A DNA stretch of 64,000 bases from Microcella putealis (lineage in GTDB: Bacteria; Actinomycetota; Actinomycetes; Actinomycetales; Microbacteriaceae), in contig NZ_SGWW01000002.1 of the NCBI RefSeq assembly GCF_004216575.1, positions 124,001 to 188,000 on the forward strand, given 5' to 3'. Position numbers and translations under genes: made by a program. Below, one piece after another: positions 8,494-17,066 of the stretch. The notes under the pieces are model-generated. The model was not told the DNA's origin. It did no database searches and worked only from the letters and a program-made list of their open reading frames with translations. Each line of letters opens with the position of its first letter. Position 1 is the first letter of the stretch.

Positions 8494-9719
8494 TGGCATC
8501 CGACCGAGCGAACAGCGCCGTTCCCGGATTTGCGCTCGTAGCGGGCGCAAGCGCCGTCGCGGGCGTGGCCGGCTACGCAATCACCATCGTTGCCGCACGG
8601 CTGCTCGGAGTTGACTACGCCACCTTTGGTGTCTTCTGGTCAGCGCTCTACTTCGGTGTCGGAGCCCTGGCTGGGGCACAGCAGGCGTTCGCGGGGATGG
8701 CCAGGAGAGCGAGCAATGACGAGGGAGAGCCGGTCACCGTGCGCTCCGCCATCGGGTGGTCGCTGGCGAGCTCGGTGGCGCTGTCGGCGCTCGCCGTCAG
8801 CGCTGTGGCGCCGTCGTCTTTTTCTGACCCTGTCGAGTTCGGCGCGGCACTTCTCGTCGGGCTGATGACCTATGGGCTCTACGCTGTCGCTCTAGGGTCT
8901 TTGTATGGAGCCCATCGATGGCGCATCGTCGCCACGGTGACGGTCCTCGACCCGGTTCTGCGGCTCGTCGCCATTGCCGCCATCATTATGCTCGGCGGGG
9001 GGCTCGTGGGTGCAGTCTGGGCTGCCGTGCTCCCCATTCCCCTGCTCGCACTCTGCCTGCTGTTCGTGGTCGGACGAGATCGCTCGCTCGTGCTCGATCG
9101 TTCGGTCGGCGCTGCGCTGCGCGCCGCTGGGCTGGTCATCGCTGGCGGGGTCGCCGCATCATTCGTCATCAACGGCATCCCATTGATCTTCGGTGTGATC
9201 GCCCCAGCAGACGAAGGGGCCGCCGTTGGACAGTACATCTTCGCGTTCATCCTCGTTCGCGCGCCGCTCGTCGTTGGGCTCCTCGCCCTGCAGTCCTACC
9301 TGGTCGTATATCTGCGCGACGCTCGGCGTATTGGCCGCACGCTCGCACTTGTCTGCGCGGCAATCGCGTCCGCGGGCGTCGTGCTCGCCGGCGTCATGCT
9401 CAAATTCGGCGAGCGGATCGTCGATCTGGTCGCAGGCGAACTCGGTTCAGTTGACGGTGCCGTGCTCGCCGGAATCGCGATCGCATCGGCAACGACGGGC
9501 GTGCTCGTTGCCACGGGCGCATGGACAATCGCCCGTGGGCAGGCGTACGTCTACACGGTTGGATGGTGGGTTACCGCCATCGCGCTCGTCGCCTTGGCCG
9601 CGCTTCTGCCCGGAGACGCCGTTTCGAAGGTTACGATCGCCTCAATCGTCGCGCCGCTGTTCGGCGCGGCGGCGCATCTTCTCGGTGTTCGAGCACTGCG
9701 AGACGCGTCGGCGAGCTAG
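8493..9719 (+). CDS. Wzx-like polysaccharide flippase
   Basis: 408 residues. The ATG at 8493 overlaps the previous stop by one base, which fixes the start. It is almost wholly hydrophobic, with about 12 predicted helices and the pattern of the MVF/MATE-like polysaccharide transporters: SAVAGVAGYAITIVAARLLG at the N-terminus, typical of helix 1, and a FWSALYFGVG helix next. It would flip undecaprenyl-linked repeat units to the outer face, where the O-antigen ligase/polymerase-like proteins act. Its stop codon shares bases with that of the convergent DUF2304 gene (CTAG, 9716-9719). Confidence 0.75.
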   Translation: MASDRANSAVPGFALVAGASAVAGVAGYAITIVAARLLGVDYATFGVFWSALYFGVGALAGAQQAFAGMARRASNDEGEPVTVRSAIGWSLASSVALSALAVSAVAPSSFSDPVEFGAALLVGLMTYGLYAVALGSLYGAHRWRIVATVTVLDPVLRLVAIAAIIMLGGGLVGAVWAAVLPIPLLALCLLFVVGRDRSLVLDRSVGAALRAAGLVIAGGVAASFVINGIPLIFGVIAPADEGAAVGQYIFAFILVRAPLVVGLLALQSYLVVYLRDARRIGRTLALVCAAIASAGVVLAGVMLKFGERIVDLVAGELGSVDGAVLAGIAIASATTGVLVATGAWTIARGQAYVYTVGWWVTAIALVALAALLPGDAVSKVTIASIVAPLFGAAAHLLGVRALRDASAS

Positions 9720-10069
9720 GCCCGATCCTCCAAATCCCGGACACGCTTGCTGAGAAGGGCGCTCTCCTCCACTAAAACGCGGATCTGTCGCTCTGTTTTT
9801 GTCAGCTCAGCACTGTGCTGGATGCACACGAGGACGAGGATCGCGATGCTTACGAAGAACACCAGATTGATGGGAACGTCGATCCCGATGACGGCAGCGA
9901 TTGCGTCGAGAAGAGCGGGAAAAATTCCAACGATCAACGCAAGGATCGCACCGGTAATCCACCAGATCGCGTGACGTTCGCGGAGGCGCTGGCGCCTCAA
10001 CATATCGATCACGATAATGAACGTGAACGACGCGGCGACGATGCCGAGGATGTAGCTGAAGGTACTCAC
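9716..10069 (-). CDS. DUF2304 small membrane protein, partner of GT2
   Basis: 117 residues with three hydrophobic segments, a basic loop (MLRRQRLRERHAIWW) and a C-terminal coiled region (QIRVLVEESALLSKRV). The GTG at 10069 overlaps the stop of the GT2 gene by four bases (GTGA) and has GGGAGGAG 7 bases upstream, which decides the start over longer alternatives. DUF2304 proteins are regularly encoded beside polyprenyl-phosphate glycosyltransferases and may anchor them to the membrane or help flip their product (inference). Confidence 0.8.
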   Translation of the reverse strand: MSTFSYILGIVAASFTFIIVIDMLRRQRLRERHAIWWITGAILALIVGIFPALLDAIAAVIGIDVPINLVFFVSIAILVLVCIQHSAELTKTERQIRVLVEESALLSKRVRDLEDRA

Positions 10070-10800
10070 GCGCGTGCTCCTCCCACCGGGCGAATGAAAG
10101 CGACAGCGAGCGCGAAGACGCCGCGAACCAGATAGATGGCCGACTTCATGGGGTTGTGTGACGGTTGGCCACCCGCTCGTGGACGCATCGCAACGGGGTA
10201 TTGATCGACAATGAGGCCGTTCTTGAGCGCAATCACGAGAGCTTCGATCGTGTCGCCGAGATACTCGGCAGGCATTTCCCGAGCAAGCAGTTCGATTGCA
10301 CGCGGGCCACACGCCTTAAAGCCGGATGTTGTGTCCGTGAGTCGGCGACGAGCTGCGCGGCTCAGCACGGCGCTGAGGAACGACATCGCCCACCATCGCG
10401 GGCCGCTGACGCTGTAATCACCGACGCCAGCGAAGCGGGCACCAATGACGATGTCGGCCGTGACGAGTTGGGCGACCATCGCGGGTACAGAGGATGGGTC
10501 GTGCTGGCCGTCAGCGTCGATCTGGACGGCGACGTCGTATCCGTTGACGAGGGCGAACCGATAGCCGGCCCGCATCGCCCCGCCGACGCCCAGGTTGACG
10601 GGAAGCTCGATGACTGCAGCGCCCGCACGCCGAGCAATGGCAGCCGTGTCGTCGAGAGAGCCATCATCGACGACCAAGCAGGTAGCCGCGGGAAGTGCGG
10701 TATGGACCTCCTTGATGACGTTCTCAATGGCTTCTCGCTCGTTGAACGCCGGCATGATAACGACGATGCGAGCCTCGCTGCCAGTGTGGGCCACCGTCAT
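10066..10800 (-). CDS. GT2 glycosyltransferase, polyprenyl-phosphate sugar synthase-like
   Basis: 244 residues, all GT-A fold. IVVIMPAFNEREAIENVI is the nucleotide-binding start, VVDDGSLDDT and QIDADGQHDP carry the DXD metal site, and GVGGAMRAGYRFA is typical of dolichyl-phosphate-mannose synthase-like enzymes. It probably makes a polyprenyl-monophosphate sugar used by the GT-C-like proteins encoded nearby. The ATG at 10800 overlaps the upstream stop (ATGA), and its own stop overlaps the DUF2304 start, so three genes are coupled. No membrane helices are seen, consistent with needing DUF2304 as an anchor. Confidence 0.85.
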   Translation of the reverse strand: MTVAHTGSEARIVVIMPAFNEREAIENVIKEVHTALPAATCLVVDDGSLDDTAAIARRAGAAVIELPVNLGVGGAMRAGYRFALVNGYDVAVQIDADGQHDPSSVPAMVAQLVTADIVIGARFAGVGDYSVSGPRWWAMSFLSAVLSRAARRRLTDTTSGFKACGPRAIELLAREMPAEYLGDTIEALVIALKNGLIVDQYPVAMRPRAGGQPSHNPMKSAIYLVRGVFALAVAFIRPVGGARA

Positions 10801-11681
10801 GTTGCCGATCCTTTCCCGAATACGTGCCCAACGAGGACACGACGAGTGGCGGTGTCGGATGACGCGTTCAGTGCGAGCGTCGCGGCATTCAATCGAGAGG
10901 TGAGATGCCAGCGTGCCGCGGAGGCCGCTCTGCGCCATCCCATCGACCCGAATGTCGTCGTCCACTCGCGAAAAAGTTGGGCCTCTTCCGCGAATCGGGC
11001 CCCGTCGCGCGCCGTCACCGAGGAGACGCTGCCGCCGTGACGTCGGTATCGAAAGGTTGCGCGATCGTCGACGGCGATGAGCCCACCATCGGCGAGCAAC
11101 GCGAGTTGAAGGTCGAGATCAAGCACGACTTCGAAGCGCGCATCAAACGATCGCTGCTTGAGAAGCGACGTGCGCCACGTTACCGATGGAAAGTACGTCC
11201 AGTTGCCCGTAAGTAGTCGCGCCGCTACCCGCTCGCCGCCGATATTGCGACCGCCGCGCGGGCGAAGGGCCGCCTTTATGCGATCGGCAAGCGGCCGGTA
11301 CTCACGTCCGTCATCGTCAATGACGGCCACCCCCGGCTGCACATAGGCGACGGCCGGGTTCGCCTCGAGGCGCTCCAGCGCGACTCTGACGAAGGACGGC
11401 TCGAGGAGGTCGTCGCACCCCATGATGCAAAGTGCATCATGTTCGGCGATCTCAACAGCCTTTCGAAAACTATTGGCAACACCCTCGTTGCGCGAATTGC
11501 GCAGGAATCGGATGGAGGAATGGGTGAGCGATGCCGCCCAGTCGCCGGGCGCCCTGTCGGGGTACGCATCGTCGATAACGGTCAGACGCCATCGATGGTC
11601 ATCTTGCGCCATCACGCTCTCGACTGCCTCGCGAAACATGCGTTCGTCCCCGTAGAAGGGCATCACGATGTCGAGCAGCAC
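10797..11681 (-). CDS. GT2 glycosyltransferase
   Basis: 294 residues. A GT-A fold is shown by LLDIVMPFYGDERMFREAVESV, VIDDAYPD and IMGCDDLLEP. Aspartates in CDD probably bind metal, and VLDLDLQL may hold the catalytic acidic residues. A start at 11687 is possible by frame, but TAGGCT ends exactly where that codon would begin. With the usual 6-base distance the message would start at the in-frame GTG at 11681, which I prefer. First gene of a three-gene coupled unit. Sugar specificity is unknown. Confidence 0.8.
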   Translation of the reverse strand: MLLDIVMPFYGDERMFREAVESVMAQDDHRWRLTVIDDAYPDRAPGDWAASLTHSSIRFLRNSRNEGVANSFRKAVEIAEHDALCIMGCDDLLEPSFVRVALERLEANPAVAYVQPGVAVIDDDGREYRPLADRIKAALRPRGGRNIGGERVAARLLTGNWTYFPSVTWRTSLLKQRSFDARFEVVLDLDLQLALLADGGLIAVDDRATFRYRRHGGSVSSVTARDGARFAEEAQLFREWTTTFGSMGWRRAASAARWHLTSRLNAATLALNASSDTATRRVLVGHVFGKGSAT

Positions 11682-11687
11682 CCCCAC

Positions 11688-11693
11688 AGCCTA
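11688..11693 (-). promoter_or_regulatory. -10 box (TAGGCT) deciding a leaderless start
   Basis: TAGGCT on the minus strand is followed by GTGGGG and then GTG at 11681. This makes 11681 rather than 11687 the likely first codon. Confidence 0.5.
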
Positions 11694-11710
11694 CGGTCTC
11701 AGCGCATCCG

Positions 11711-12988
11711 TCACTGTTCGCGAAGGTCGGTGAGCAGCCTGCGCCACGAACGGTTGCGGGATGCTGCCATGACACTCGTAACCAACAGCATCAATCCATA
11801 CTCAGAGAGAAGGTAACTCTCGGTAACGCTTGTTGTGACGAGCAGGACGAGCACGAGCGCGGGCCACACATACACGGTGCTCTTGCGCTGAGATGCGACG
11901 AGCCACGATCGGGCGATTGCGAGCGCGAGAACACCAAACAGAACGAGGCCGCCGACCAGTCCGATCTGCAGCACCGTGTCGACGTAGGCGTTCAGCGCCG
12001 ACTCCGGGCGGTCGCCAAAGGCGTCGCGGATGGCCGCGTACGGGAAGATTTCGCGGCGCCACGGCCCCAGCCACCCAAACCCTTCGACGATTCGTGGTTC
12101 GACGAGCTGCTGAATCGTTGACCAGACACTCGTGCGCGCTTCGACATCGATCGCCGCATCCGCAAGGCCCACGAGGCGGCCGCGAAACACCCAGCCGATG
12201 GCGACGCCGAACAGCGCAGTGACAAGCAAGGCGGCCAGCGTGCGCTTGCGGGCGGCGGGGCGCTGGCGCCGCACAATCACGAGGATCAGGCCCGCTGCGA
12301 GCACCGCCGCGAGCACAAACCAGCTCACGGGCGAGCGGGCGAACAGCAGGCTGAGACCGGCCAGTGCGAGACCGTATGCCGCCAGCTCCCGTGACACCGA
12401 TCGCGTGCGGTACTCGATCCAGAACGTGATGATGGCAAGCGCGGCGACAAACGCCAGCGCGTTGCGGGTGCCGGCAAGGCCCTGAATGGGGCCACCGGCC
12501 GCCAGATTGCCGGCGATATTCAGGAACGGGATGGGCGCATCCAGCAGCAATCCAGACAGGATCTCGAGGCCCAGCCCCACCGCTAGGAAGCCCCGCAGCA
12601 CGTTTCCGACGCTCCGCACCAGCTGAATGGCGTCGCGCACGAGCGCGATGTATACGCCCATTACTGCGAACGCGAGCGCGTAGCCGACCCCCTGCAGGGT
12701 GGCGACGGGGTAGTCGCTCCACGCGAGGCTGAGGGCCATCACACTGAACAGGCCGATCAGCGAGAGGGGCAGCGTGCCGCGCCACTCGATGCGTTCGGGC
12801 TGCGCGCGCAGCGAGGCGAGGGCGAGCACGACGACGCCCACGACGATCGCGAGATACCCCGGCCACCCGATGAGCGCCCGCAGCGTTCCGGCGGTGAAGG
12901 CCGTGATGATCATCGTCTCGGTGAGCGCCTGGCTGAAGCGCGGCGACCCGAGGAAAGACAGCACGACGGATGCGCGGGGCTCGGTCAT
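11711..12988 (-). CDS. O-antigen ligase/polymerase-like membrane protein (copy 2)
   Basis: 425 residues with about ten to twelve hydrophobic segments and a large extracytoplasmic loop after the middle of the protein (about residues 270-350, containing RIVEGFGWLGPW). This is the architecture of the O-antigen ligase/Wzy family. The loop arginines and histidines of this family hold the lipid-linked donor. It overlaps the preceding paralogue by four bases (ATGA at 12985-12988). It either polymerises glycan units or attaches the finished chain to the wall; sequence alone does not separate these roles. Confidence 0.8.
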   Translation of the reverse strand: MTEPRASVVLSFLGSPRFSQALTETMIITAFTAGTLRALIGWPGYLAIVVGVVVLALASLRAQPERIEWRGTLPLSLIGLFSVMALSLAWSDYPVATLQGVGYALAFAVMGVYIALVRDAIQLVRSVGNVLRGFLAVGLGLEILSGLLLDAPIPFLNIAGNLAAGGPIQGLAGTRNALAFVAALAIITFWIEYRTRSVSRELAAYGLALAGLSLLFARSPVSWFVLAAVLAAGLILVIVRRQRPAARKRTLAALLVTALFGVAIGWVFRGRLVGLADAAIDVEARTSVWSTIQQLVEPRIVEGFGWLGPWRREIFPYAAIRDAFGDRPESALNAYVDTVLQIGLVGGLVLFGVLALAIARSWLVASQRKSTVYVWPALVLVLLVTTSVTESYLLSEYGLMLLVTSVMAASRNRSWRRLLTDLREQ

Positions 12989-14313
12989 CGCGACGCCCCG
13001 TCGGGCGCGCGCACCGGCAGCGGCGCGGAGGGAGCGATCGGCGGAAGCCCCGCCCGCATCGACGCGACCGCAAGATAGGTGAAGAGCACCAGCCCGCCCT
13101 CGATCAGCAGTCGCGACTCGGCGAAGCTCTGCACGATCAGCAGGGTCACCAGCAGGGCAGGGAACGCACGCAGCGCGGGGGAGTGCTGCACCTCACCCGA
13201 GGCGGGGTCGATCGACCACGACGCGCAGCGCAGCACGGTGGTCACGACGAGCACGGTGAACAGGGCGAGCCCCAGCACGCCCAGTTGCAGCAGCACGTCG
13301 AGCCACGCACTGTGCGCCTGGAGATAGGTGACCCCGTTGATGACGGCGAGGTCGTTGTACGGCTCGACCCAGGGTGCCCAGTAGCTGATCCATCCCCAGC
13401 CGCCGACGGGGCGCTCCTGCCACAACTCGATGACCGCCGCCCAGATGTCGACGCGGTTCGTCAGGTCGCCGCTGCGACCGAGCAGGGCGAGGAGCGGCTC
13501 ACGCAGGGCCATGGCGGCGACGGTGCCGAGAACTCCTGTTCCGACGGCGGCGGCGTAGAGCATCCGTCGTTCGCGGCGGGCAAAGCGTCGCGCAGCGACG
13601 ACGATGCCCAGTGTGAAAGCGCACCCTGCGAGGGCAACGGTCACCGTCGCTGACTGAGTGAGCAGCAGAGTGACAACCGAGGCGCCAACCCAGAACCACG
13701 CGGTCACGCGGGGGATCCGACGGTCGATGAGCTGTATGGCGAAGACGATGAGCCCAAGGGCGGCCGCGGCGGCCAGCAGATTCGCGTTGCCCACAATCCC
13801 CTGGATGCGACCGTCGCCGAAAACCTCGAACAGCTCGCCCCGAGACCAGTAGAACGCGCGCGGAATCGGCGGTTCGTAGTCGACCCAGAACGGCAGCACG
13901 GGGCCGCGGATCAACGTGGCGACGATGAACTCGAACGCCAGGGAGAGACCGATGATCCATCGCACGGCCACCCCAAGCGCTCGAATCACTTGATCGAGGG
14001 TCAGGGTCGCCGCCATCATGACGCCGCCGAAGGCGGTGGCGAGCGTCGTGACGACCGCGAGAAGGGTCGTCAGGGGATACGCCGACCACGCGGTCGAGGC
14101 GACGGCGAGGACGAGAAAGGCGGCGAGTGCGATGGGCACGCGCCGCGGATCAACGCGAGACCGGATGGCGAGAGTGACCCAGGCTCCGAGCAACAGGGCG
14201 ACGATTGCCGCCCACCCAAACCAGCTCAGCAGGTACCGGAAGAAGTCGCCCGCCAGCAGCGTGAAGAGGGTGAGCGCAGCGAGCGCGACACGTCTCTCAC
14301 GCAGCCACCCCAT
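12985..14313 (-). CDS. O-antigen ligase/polymerase-like membrane protein (copy 1)
   Basis: 442 residues with the same plan as its downstream neighbour: about ten to twelve hydrophobic helices and a long loop (about residues 275-350, with RPVGGWGWISYWAPWVEPYN). The two share the GxGWxxxW loop pattern and look like an old tandem duplication. The ATG at 14313 has TAGGCT 6 bases upstream, so a leaderless transcript can start here although the acyltransferase gene ends only 4 bp before. One copy may polymerise and the other ligate (inference). Confidence 0.8.
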   Translation of the reverse strand: MGWLRERRVALAALTLFTLLAGDFFRYLLSWFGWAAIVALLLGAWVTLAIRSRVDPRRVPIALAAFLVLAVASTAWSAYPLTTLLAVVTTLATAFGGVMMAATLTLDQVIRALGVAVRWIIGLSLAFEFIVATLIRGPVLPFWVDYEPPIPRAFYWSRGELFEVFGDGRIQGIVGNANLLAAAAALGLIVFAIQLIDRRIPRVTAWFWVGASVVTLLLTQSATVTVALAGCAFTLGIVVAARRFARRERRMLYAAAVGTGVLGTVAAMALREPLLALLGRSGDLTNRVDIWAAVIELWQERPVGGWGWISYWAPWVEPYNDLAVINGVTYLQAHSAWLDVLLQLGVLGLALFTVLVVTTVLRCASWSIDPASGEVQHSPALRAFPALLVTLLIVQSFAESRLLIEGGLVLFTYLAVASMRAGLPPIAPSAPLPVRAPDGASR

Positions 14314-14317
14314 GGCC

Positions 14318-14989
14318 TCAGCCTAGCGGCGGGGTGCCCTCCGGATCGCCGAGACGCTTGACCACAGCCGGCACGCCCGCAACAAGGGCGCGCGGCGGGA
14401 CGGAGCGCGTTACGCACGCACCCGCCGCAACAATGGAGAACGCCCCAATCACGAGGGGCGAACCTAATTCCCCGTTGATGACGGAGGCGTTCATGCCGAC
14501 CGTGGCCCCCGTCTCGACAATCACGTTACCCGCGATTCGTGCCCCGGGGCCGAGAGTGACGAAATCCTGCAACTCCGATTCGTGAGACACGCTCGAGCCG
14601 ACGTTCATGTGAACGTGGACGCCGAGTCGTGCGGTTGCTGAAACGTATGCCTGAGCTAGCAGGACGCTGCCTACGCCAATGTCCGGGAATCCATCGATAA
14701 CCGCCGTCGGATGAATAACAGGATCAGCGATGCGGGCGGGTCCTAGCGAGCGCGCGATCGAAGCCCGAGTAAGCCCAGAGCCGATGGCGATCACGACAGT
14801 GGCGCGCGCCAAGTCCTCATCGGTCAATAAGCGAGCCGAGGGGCGCCCCGGCGCGGGCTGAGCCACAGCATCGCTCGTGATCACGTACTCCGGAACCCCG
14901 GCGCGGCTAGCGGACACCGCGTACCCAACTTCGAGGGCGTGCCCGCCGGCGCCGATGACCAGAACCGAAACCGGTGACTGGGAGGTCAC
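14318..14989 (-). CDS. PglD/NeuD-type sugar acyltransferase
   Basis: About 223 residues. An N-terminal Rossmann-like part (SVLVIGAGGHALEVGYAV) binds the nucleotide sugar. A left-handed beta-helix of hexapeptide repeats follows (IGVGSVLLAQAYVSATARLG and onwards), with the expected catalytic His in SVSHESEL. The family acetylates an amino group on UDP- or dTDP-4-amino sugars. The GTG at 14989 lies 4 bases after the aminotransferase stop. No strong ribosome site is seen, so the start is less certain than the function. With the aminotransferase it forms an amination-acylation pair. Confidence 0.8.
   Translation of the reverse strand: MTSQSPVSVLVIGAGGHALEVGYAVSASRAGVPEYVITSDAVAQPAPGRPSARLLTDEDLARATVVIAIGSGLTRASIARSLGPARIADPVIHPTAVIDGFPDIGVGSVLLAQAYVSATARLGVHVHMNVGSSVSHESELQDFVTLGPGARIAGNVIVETGATVGMNASVINGELGSPLVIGAFSIVAAGACVTRSVPPRALVAGVPAVVKRLGDPEGTPPLG
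14320..14325 (-). promoter_or_regulatory. -10 box of first O-antigen ligase-like gene (leaderless)
   Basis: TAGGCT on the minus strand, 6 bases before the ATG at 14313, embedded in the end of the acyltransferase gene. Confidence 0.5.
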
Positions 14990-14993
14990 GGCG

Positions 14994-16178
14994 TCAAGTT
15001 CTGTTCCCGGGCATGCCAAACGCGCGCTGGAAGACATCGCCGATGAGTTGGATTTCAGCCGCGCCGACGGAGGTGCCCGTCGGGAGGACGACGACTCGGT
15101 CAGCGACCTCGCGGGTGTTGGGGAGGTGTTGGTCGGCCGTCGGATACAGCGACCGGTATGGCTCCATTTGGTGTGCACCCGGCCAGAAATACCGACGCGC
15201 GAGCACGTTAGCGGCGCGGAGGGCGGTCACGATGTCATCACGCGTCCTGGGGGCCTCGGGCTGAATCTCAACCACCACATATTGCGCGTTGGACTCATCC
15301 AGTTCCGCGATGGAGAGAAGTTTCGCGAAGGGTATGGTCGAGAAAACCGACTCATACAGTCGGTAATTCTCACGATTGCGCATGACGAAGGCGTCAATGG
15401 ACTGCAGATTGATGAGCCCCATCGCTGCACAGATCTCCGTCATCTTGGCATTCGTTCCCAGGTGAATCACTGAATCTTCGCCATCGAAACCGAAATTGCG
15501 CATGAGGCGCAGCCGGTCGGCAAGCTGCGGATCGTTTGTGGTGACGGCCCCGCCCTCAAAAGTGTTAAAGAACTTGGTAGCGTGAAAGCTGAAAACCTCG
15601 GCATTTCCGAACGCGCCAATTTTCTTTCCGCTAATCATTGAATCAAATGAGTGAGCAGCATCGTAAATTACTGGAATGTTGAGTTCGCTAGCGAGGGCGC
15701 CGATGCCTCCGACATCCGCGCCTTGACCCCATAGGTGGACGCCGATGATTCCGCCGGTGGCACGCGTCACTCGGCGTCTGGCTGCGTCTGCTGAAAGGGT
15801 GTGTGTTTCTGGGTCGATGTCGGCAAAAACCGGCGTCAAACCGAGCCATCGAACGGCGTGCGCTGTGGCCACGAATGTGTACGACGGCACGATGACTTCT
15901 CCGCGCATTCCGGTGGCGACGATCGCAATCTCCAGAGCAACAGTGCCGTTTGCCATCAGGACGCAGTGATCGACTCCCAGGCGCCGTTCGATTTGCCTTT
16001 CGAGCTCGCGCACCAGCGGGCCATTGTTCGACAGGATTCGACGATCGAAGATTCCTTGAGCCAGTTCGAGAAATGCCTCCGTGTCGCCGACGTTGGGACG
16101 ACCGACATGGAGGGGTGTATCTGAAAACGGTTCAGTTGACCAGATATCCTGGGGCAGGCGGGGAGCCTCAATCGTCAT
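14994..16178 (-). CDS. DegT/DnrJ/EryC1/StrS aminotransferase
   Basis: 394 residues, the usual length for the family. NGTVALEIAI binds PLP phosphate, YDAAHSF holds the aspartate (173) for the pyridine nitrogen, and SFHATKFFNTFEGG carries the Schiff-base lysine (202). It would transaminate a 3- or 4-keto sugar nucleotide. The PglD-like partner downstream then acylates the amine, giving an acylamino-deoxy sugar such as a Qui4NAc-type residue (inference). No sugar dehydratase gene is in the window. AGGAG sits just before the ATG. First gene of the leftward unit. Confidence 0.88.
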   Translation of the reverse strand: MTIEAPRLPQDIWSTEPFSDTPLHVGRPNVGDTEAFLELAQGIFDRRILSNNGPLVRELERQIERRLGVDHCVLMANGTVALEIAIVATGMRGEVIVPSYTFVATAHAVRWLGLTPVFADIDPETHTLSADAARRRVTRATGGIIGVHLWGQGADVGGIGALASELNIPVIYDAAHSFDSMISGKKIGAFGNAEVFSFHATKFFNTFEGGAVTTNDPQLADRLRLMRNFGFDGEDSVIHLGTNAKMTEICAAMGLINLQSIDAFVMRNRENYRLYESVFSTIPFAKLLSIAELDESNAQYVVVEIQPEAPRTRDDIVTALRAANVLARRYFWPGAHQMEPYRSLYPTADQHLPNTREVADRVVVLPTGTSVGAAEIQLIGDVFQRAFGMPGNRT

Positions 16179-16276
16179 AGGAACTCCTGGTGCGCGTGCC
16201 CGGTGAGGCAGTCGCGGTCGTGACTGGCGTTTGACCTACCTTACGTTAGAGATGGTCGGGATACAGGGAGTACGGG

Positions 16277-16342
16277 ATGCGCTGCATCCCAGCGATGAAT
16301 GGAAGCGGGCGTAGTGAACCGACGGGTGCGTGTCAGGGCTGA
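16277..16342 (+). CDS. Possible 21-residue upstream ORF before the methyltransferase
   Basis: ATG at 16277 has a good ribosome site (AGGGAG, 6 bases away), unlike the methyltransferase start. The 21-codon frame ends at 16342, overlapping the methyltransferase start at 16299 in another frame. It could deliver ribosomes to the larger gene by reinitiation, or be chance. No homology is claimed. Confidence 0.25.
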   Translation: MRCIPAMNGSGRSEPTGACQG

Positions 16343-17066
16343 TCTCCAGCATCGGGTCCGTGCCATCGTCGATCGCATACCGATCGACTTTGGAGGGGGA
16401 TCGAGCGCTGCGAAAGCCTTGATTCTCGCCGAGCTCGTGAAGCGGGGGCGCGGTGCGTGCAGTGTCGACATTGGCGTCTATCGAGGGCGATCGCTTCTCC
16501 CGCTTGCGACAGCGCATGCGAGCCTTGGGCGTGGCCGCGCAATCGGTGTCGATCCGTATTCATCCGCTGCCGCGGTCGAGCGTGACGCGCCGGAGCTGTG
16601 GGAGCAACTCCAGCAATTTGCCTCGACTACCGACTTCGATGCCATCTACGTGAGCGTCGTCTCACTTCTCAAATCCGAGGGGCTCACGGCTTGGAGCGAA
16701 ATCAAGCGAGCGACGAGCCACGTCGGATTGATGGAAATCGCAGACGAAGGCGTCGAGGTTGGTCTCGTGCACGTGGACGGCAACCACGACACCGAGATCG
16801 TCCTGCATGACGTTGAGTGGGCTCTGCGGCACACCGTGCCTGGAGGGTTCATCGTCATTGACGATATTTCGTGGCGGTCTGTTCGCCCGGCAGTGGAAAG
16901 AGTGCGTCAGAACAGCTCACTACTGTTCGCACGGGTCGACCAGATGAACGATTTTGCCGTCTATCGCACGCCCGGCGGCGGGCGAGGCAACGATCACATC
17001 CGGATCGCGCTCAGCGCATTGAACGAGATGGGAGATAGTCGTGTCAGTGGAAAACTCGATACCTGA
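16299..17066 (+). CDS. Class I SAM-dependent methyltransferase
   Basis: 255 residues from ATG 16299; GTG 16314 is an alternative. Motif I is SVDIGVYRGRSLLPLA for SAM binding, IGVDPYSS follows as the acidic loop, and VHVDGNHDTEIVLHDVEWAL then GGFIVIDDISW match the Methyltransf_24-type enzymes that act on glycan sugars or small molecules. It lies divergent from the aminotransferase and overlaps the following double-GT2 gene by 26 bases, so it probably methylates a sugar of the same glycan. The start is weakly supported because no ribosome site sits before it. Confidence 0.75.
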   Translation: MEAGVVNRRVRVRADLQHRVRAIVDRIPIDFGGGSSAAKALILAELVKRGRGACSVDIGVYRGRSLLPLATAHASLGRGRAIGVDPYSSAAAVERDAPELWEQLQQFASTTDFDAIYVSVVSLLKSEGLTAWSEIKRATSHVGLMEIADEGVEVGLVHVDGNHDTEIVLHDVEWALRHTVPGGFIVIDDISWRSVRPAVERVRQNSSLLFARVDQMNDFAVYRTPGGGRGNDHIRIALSALNEMGDSRVSGKLDT

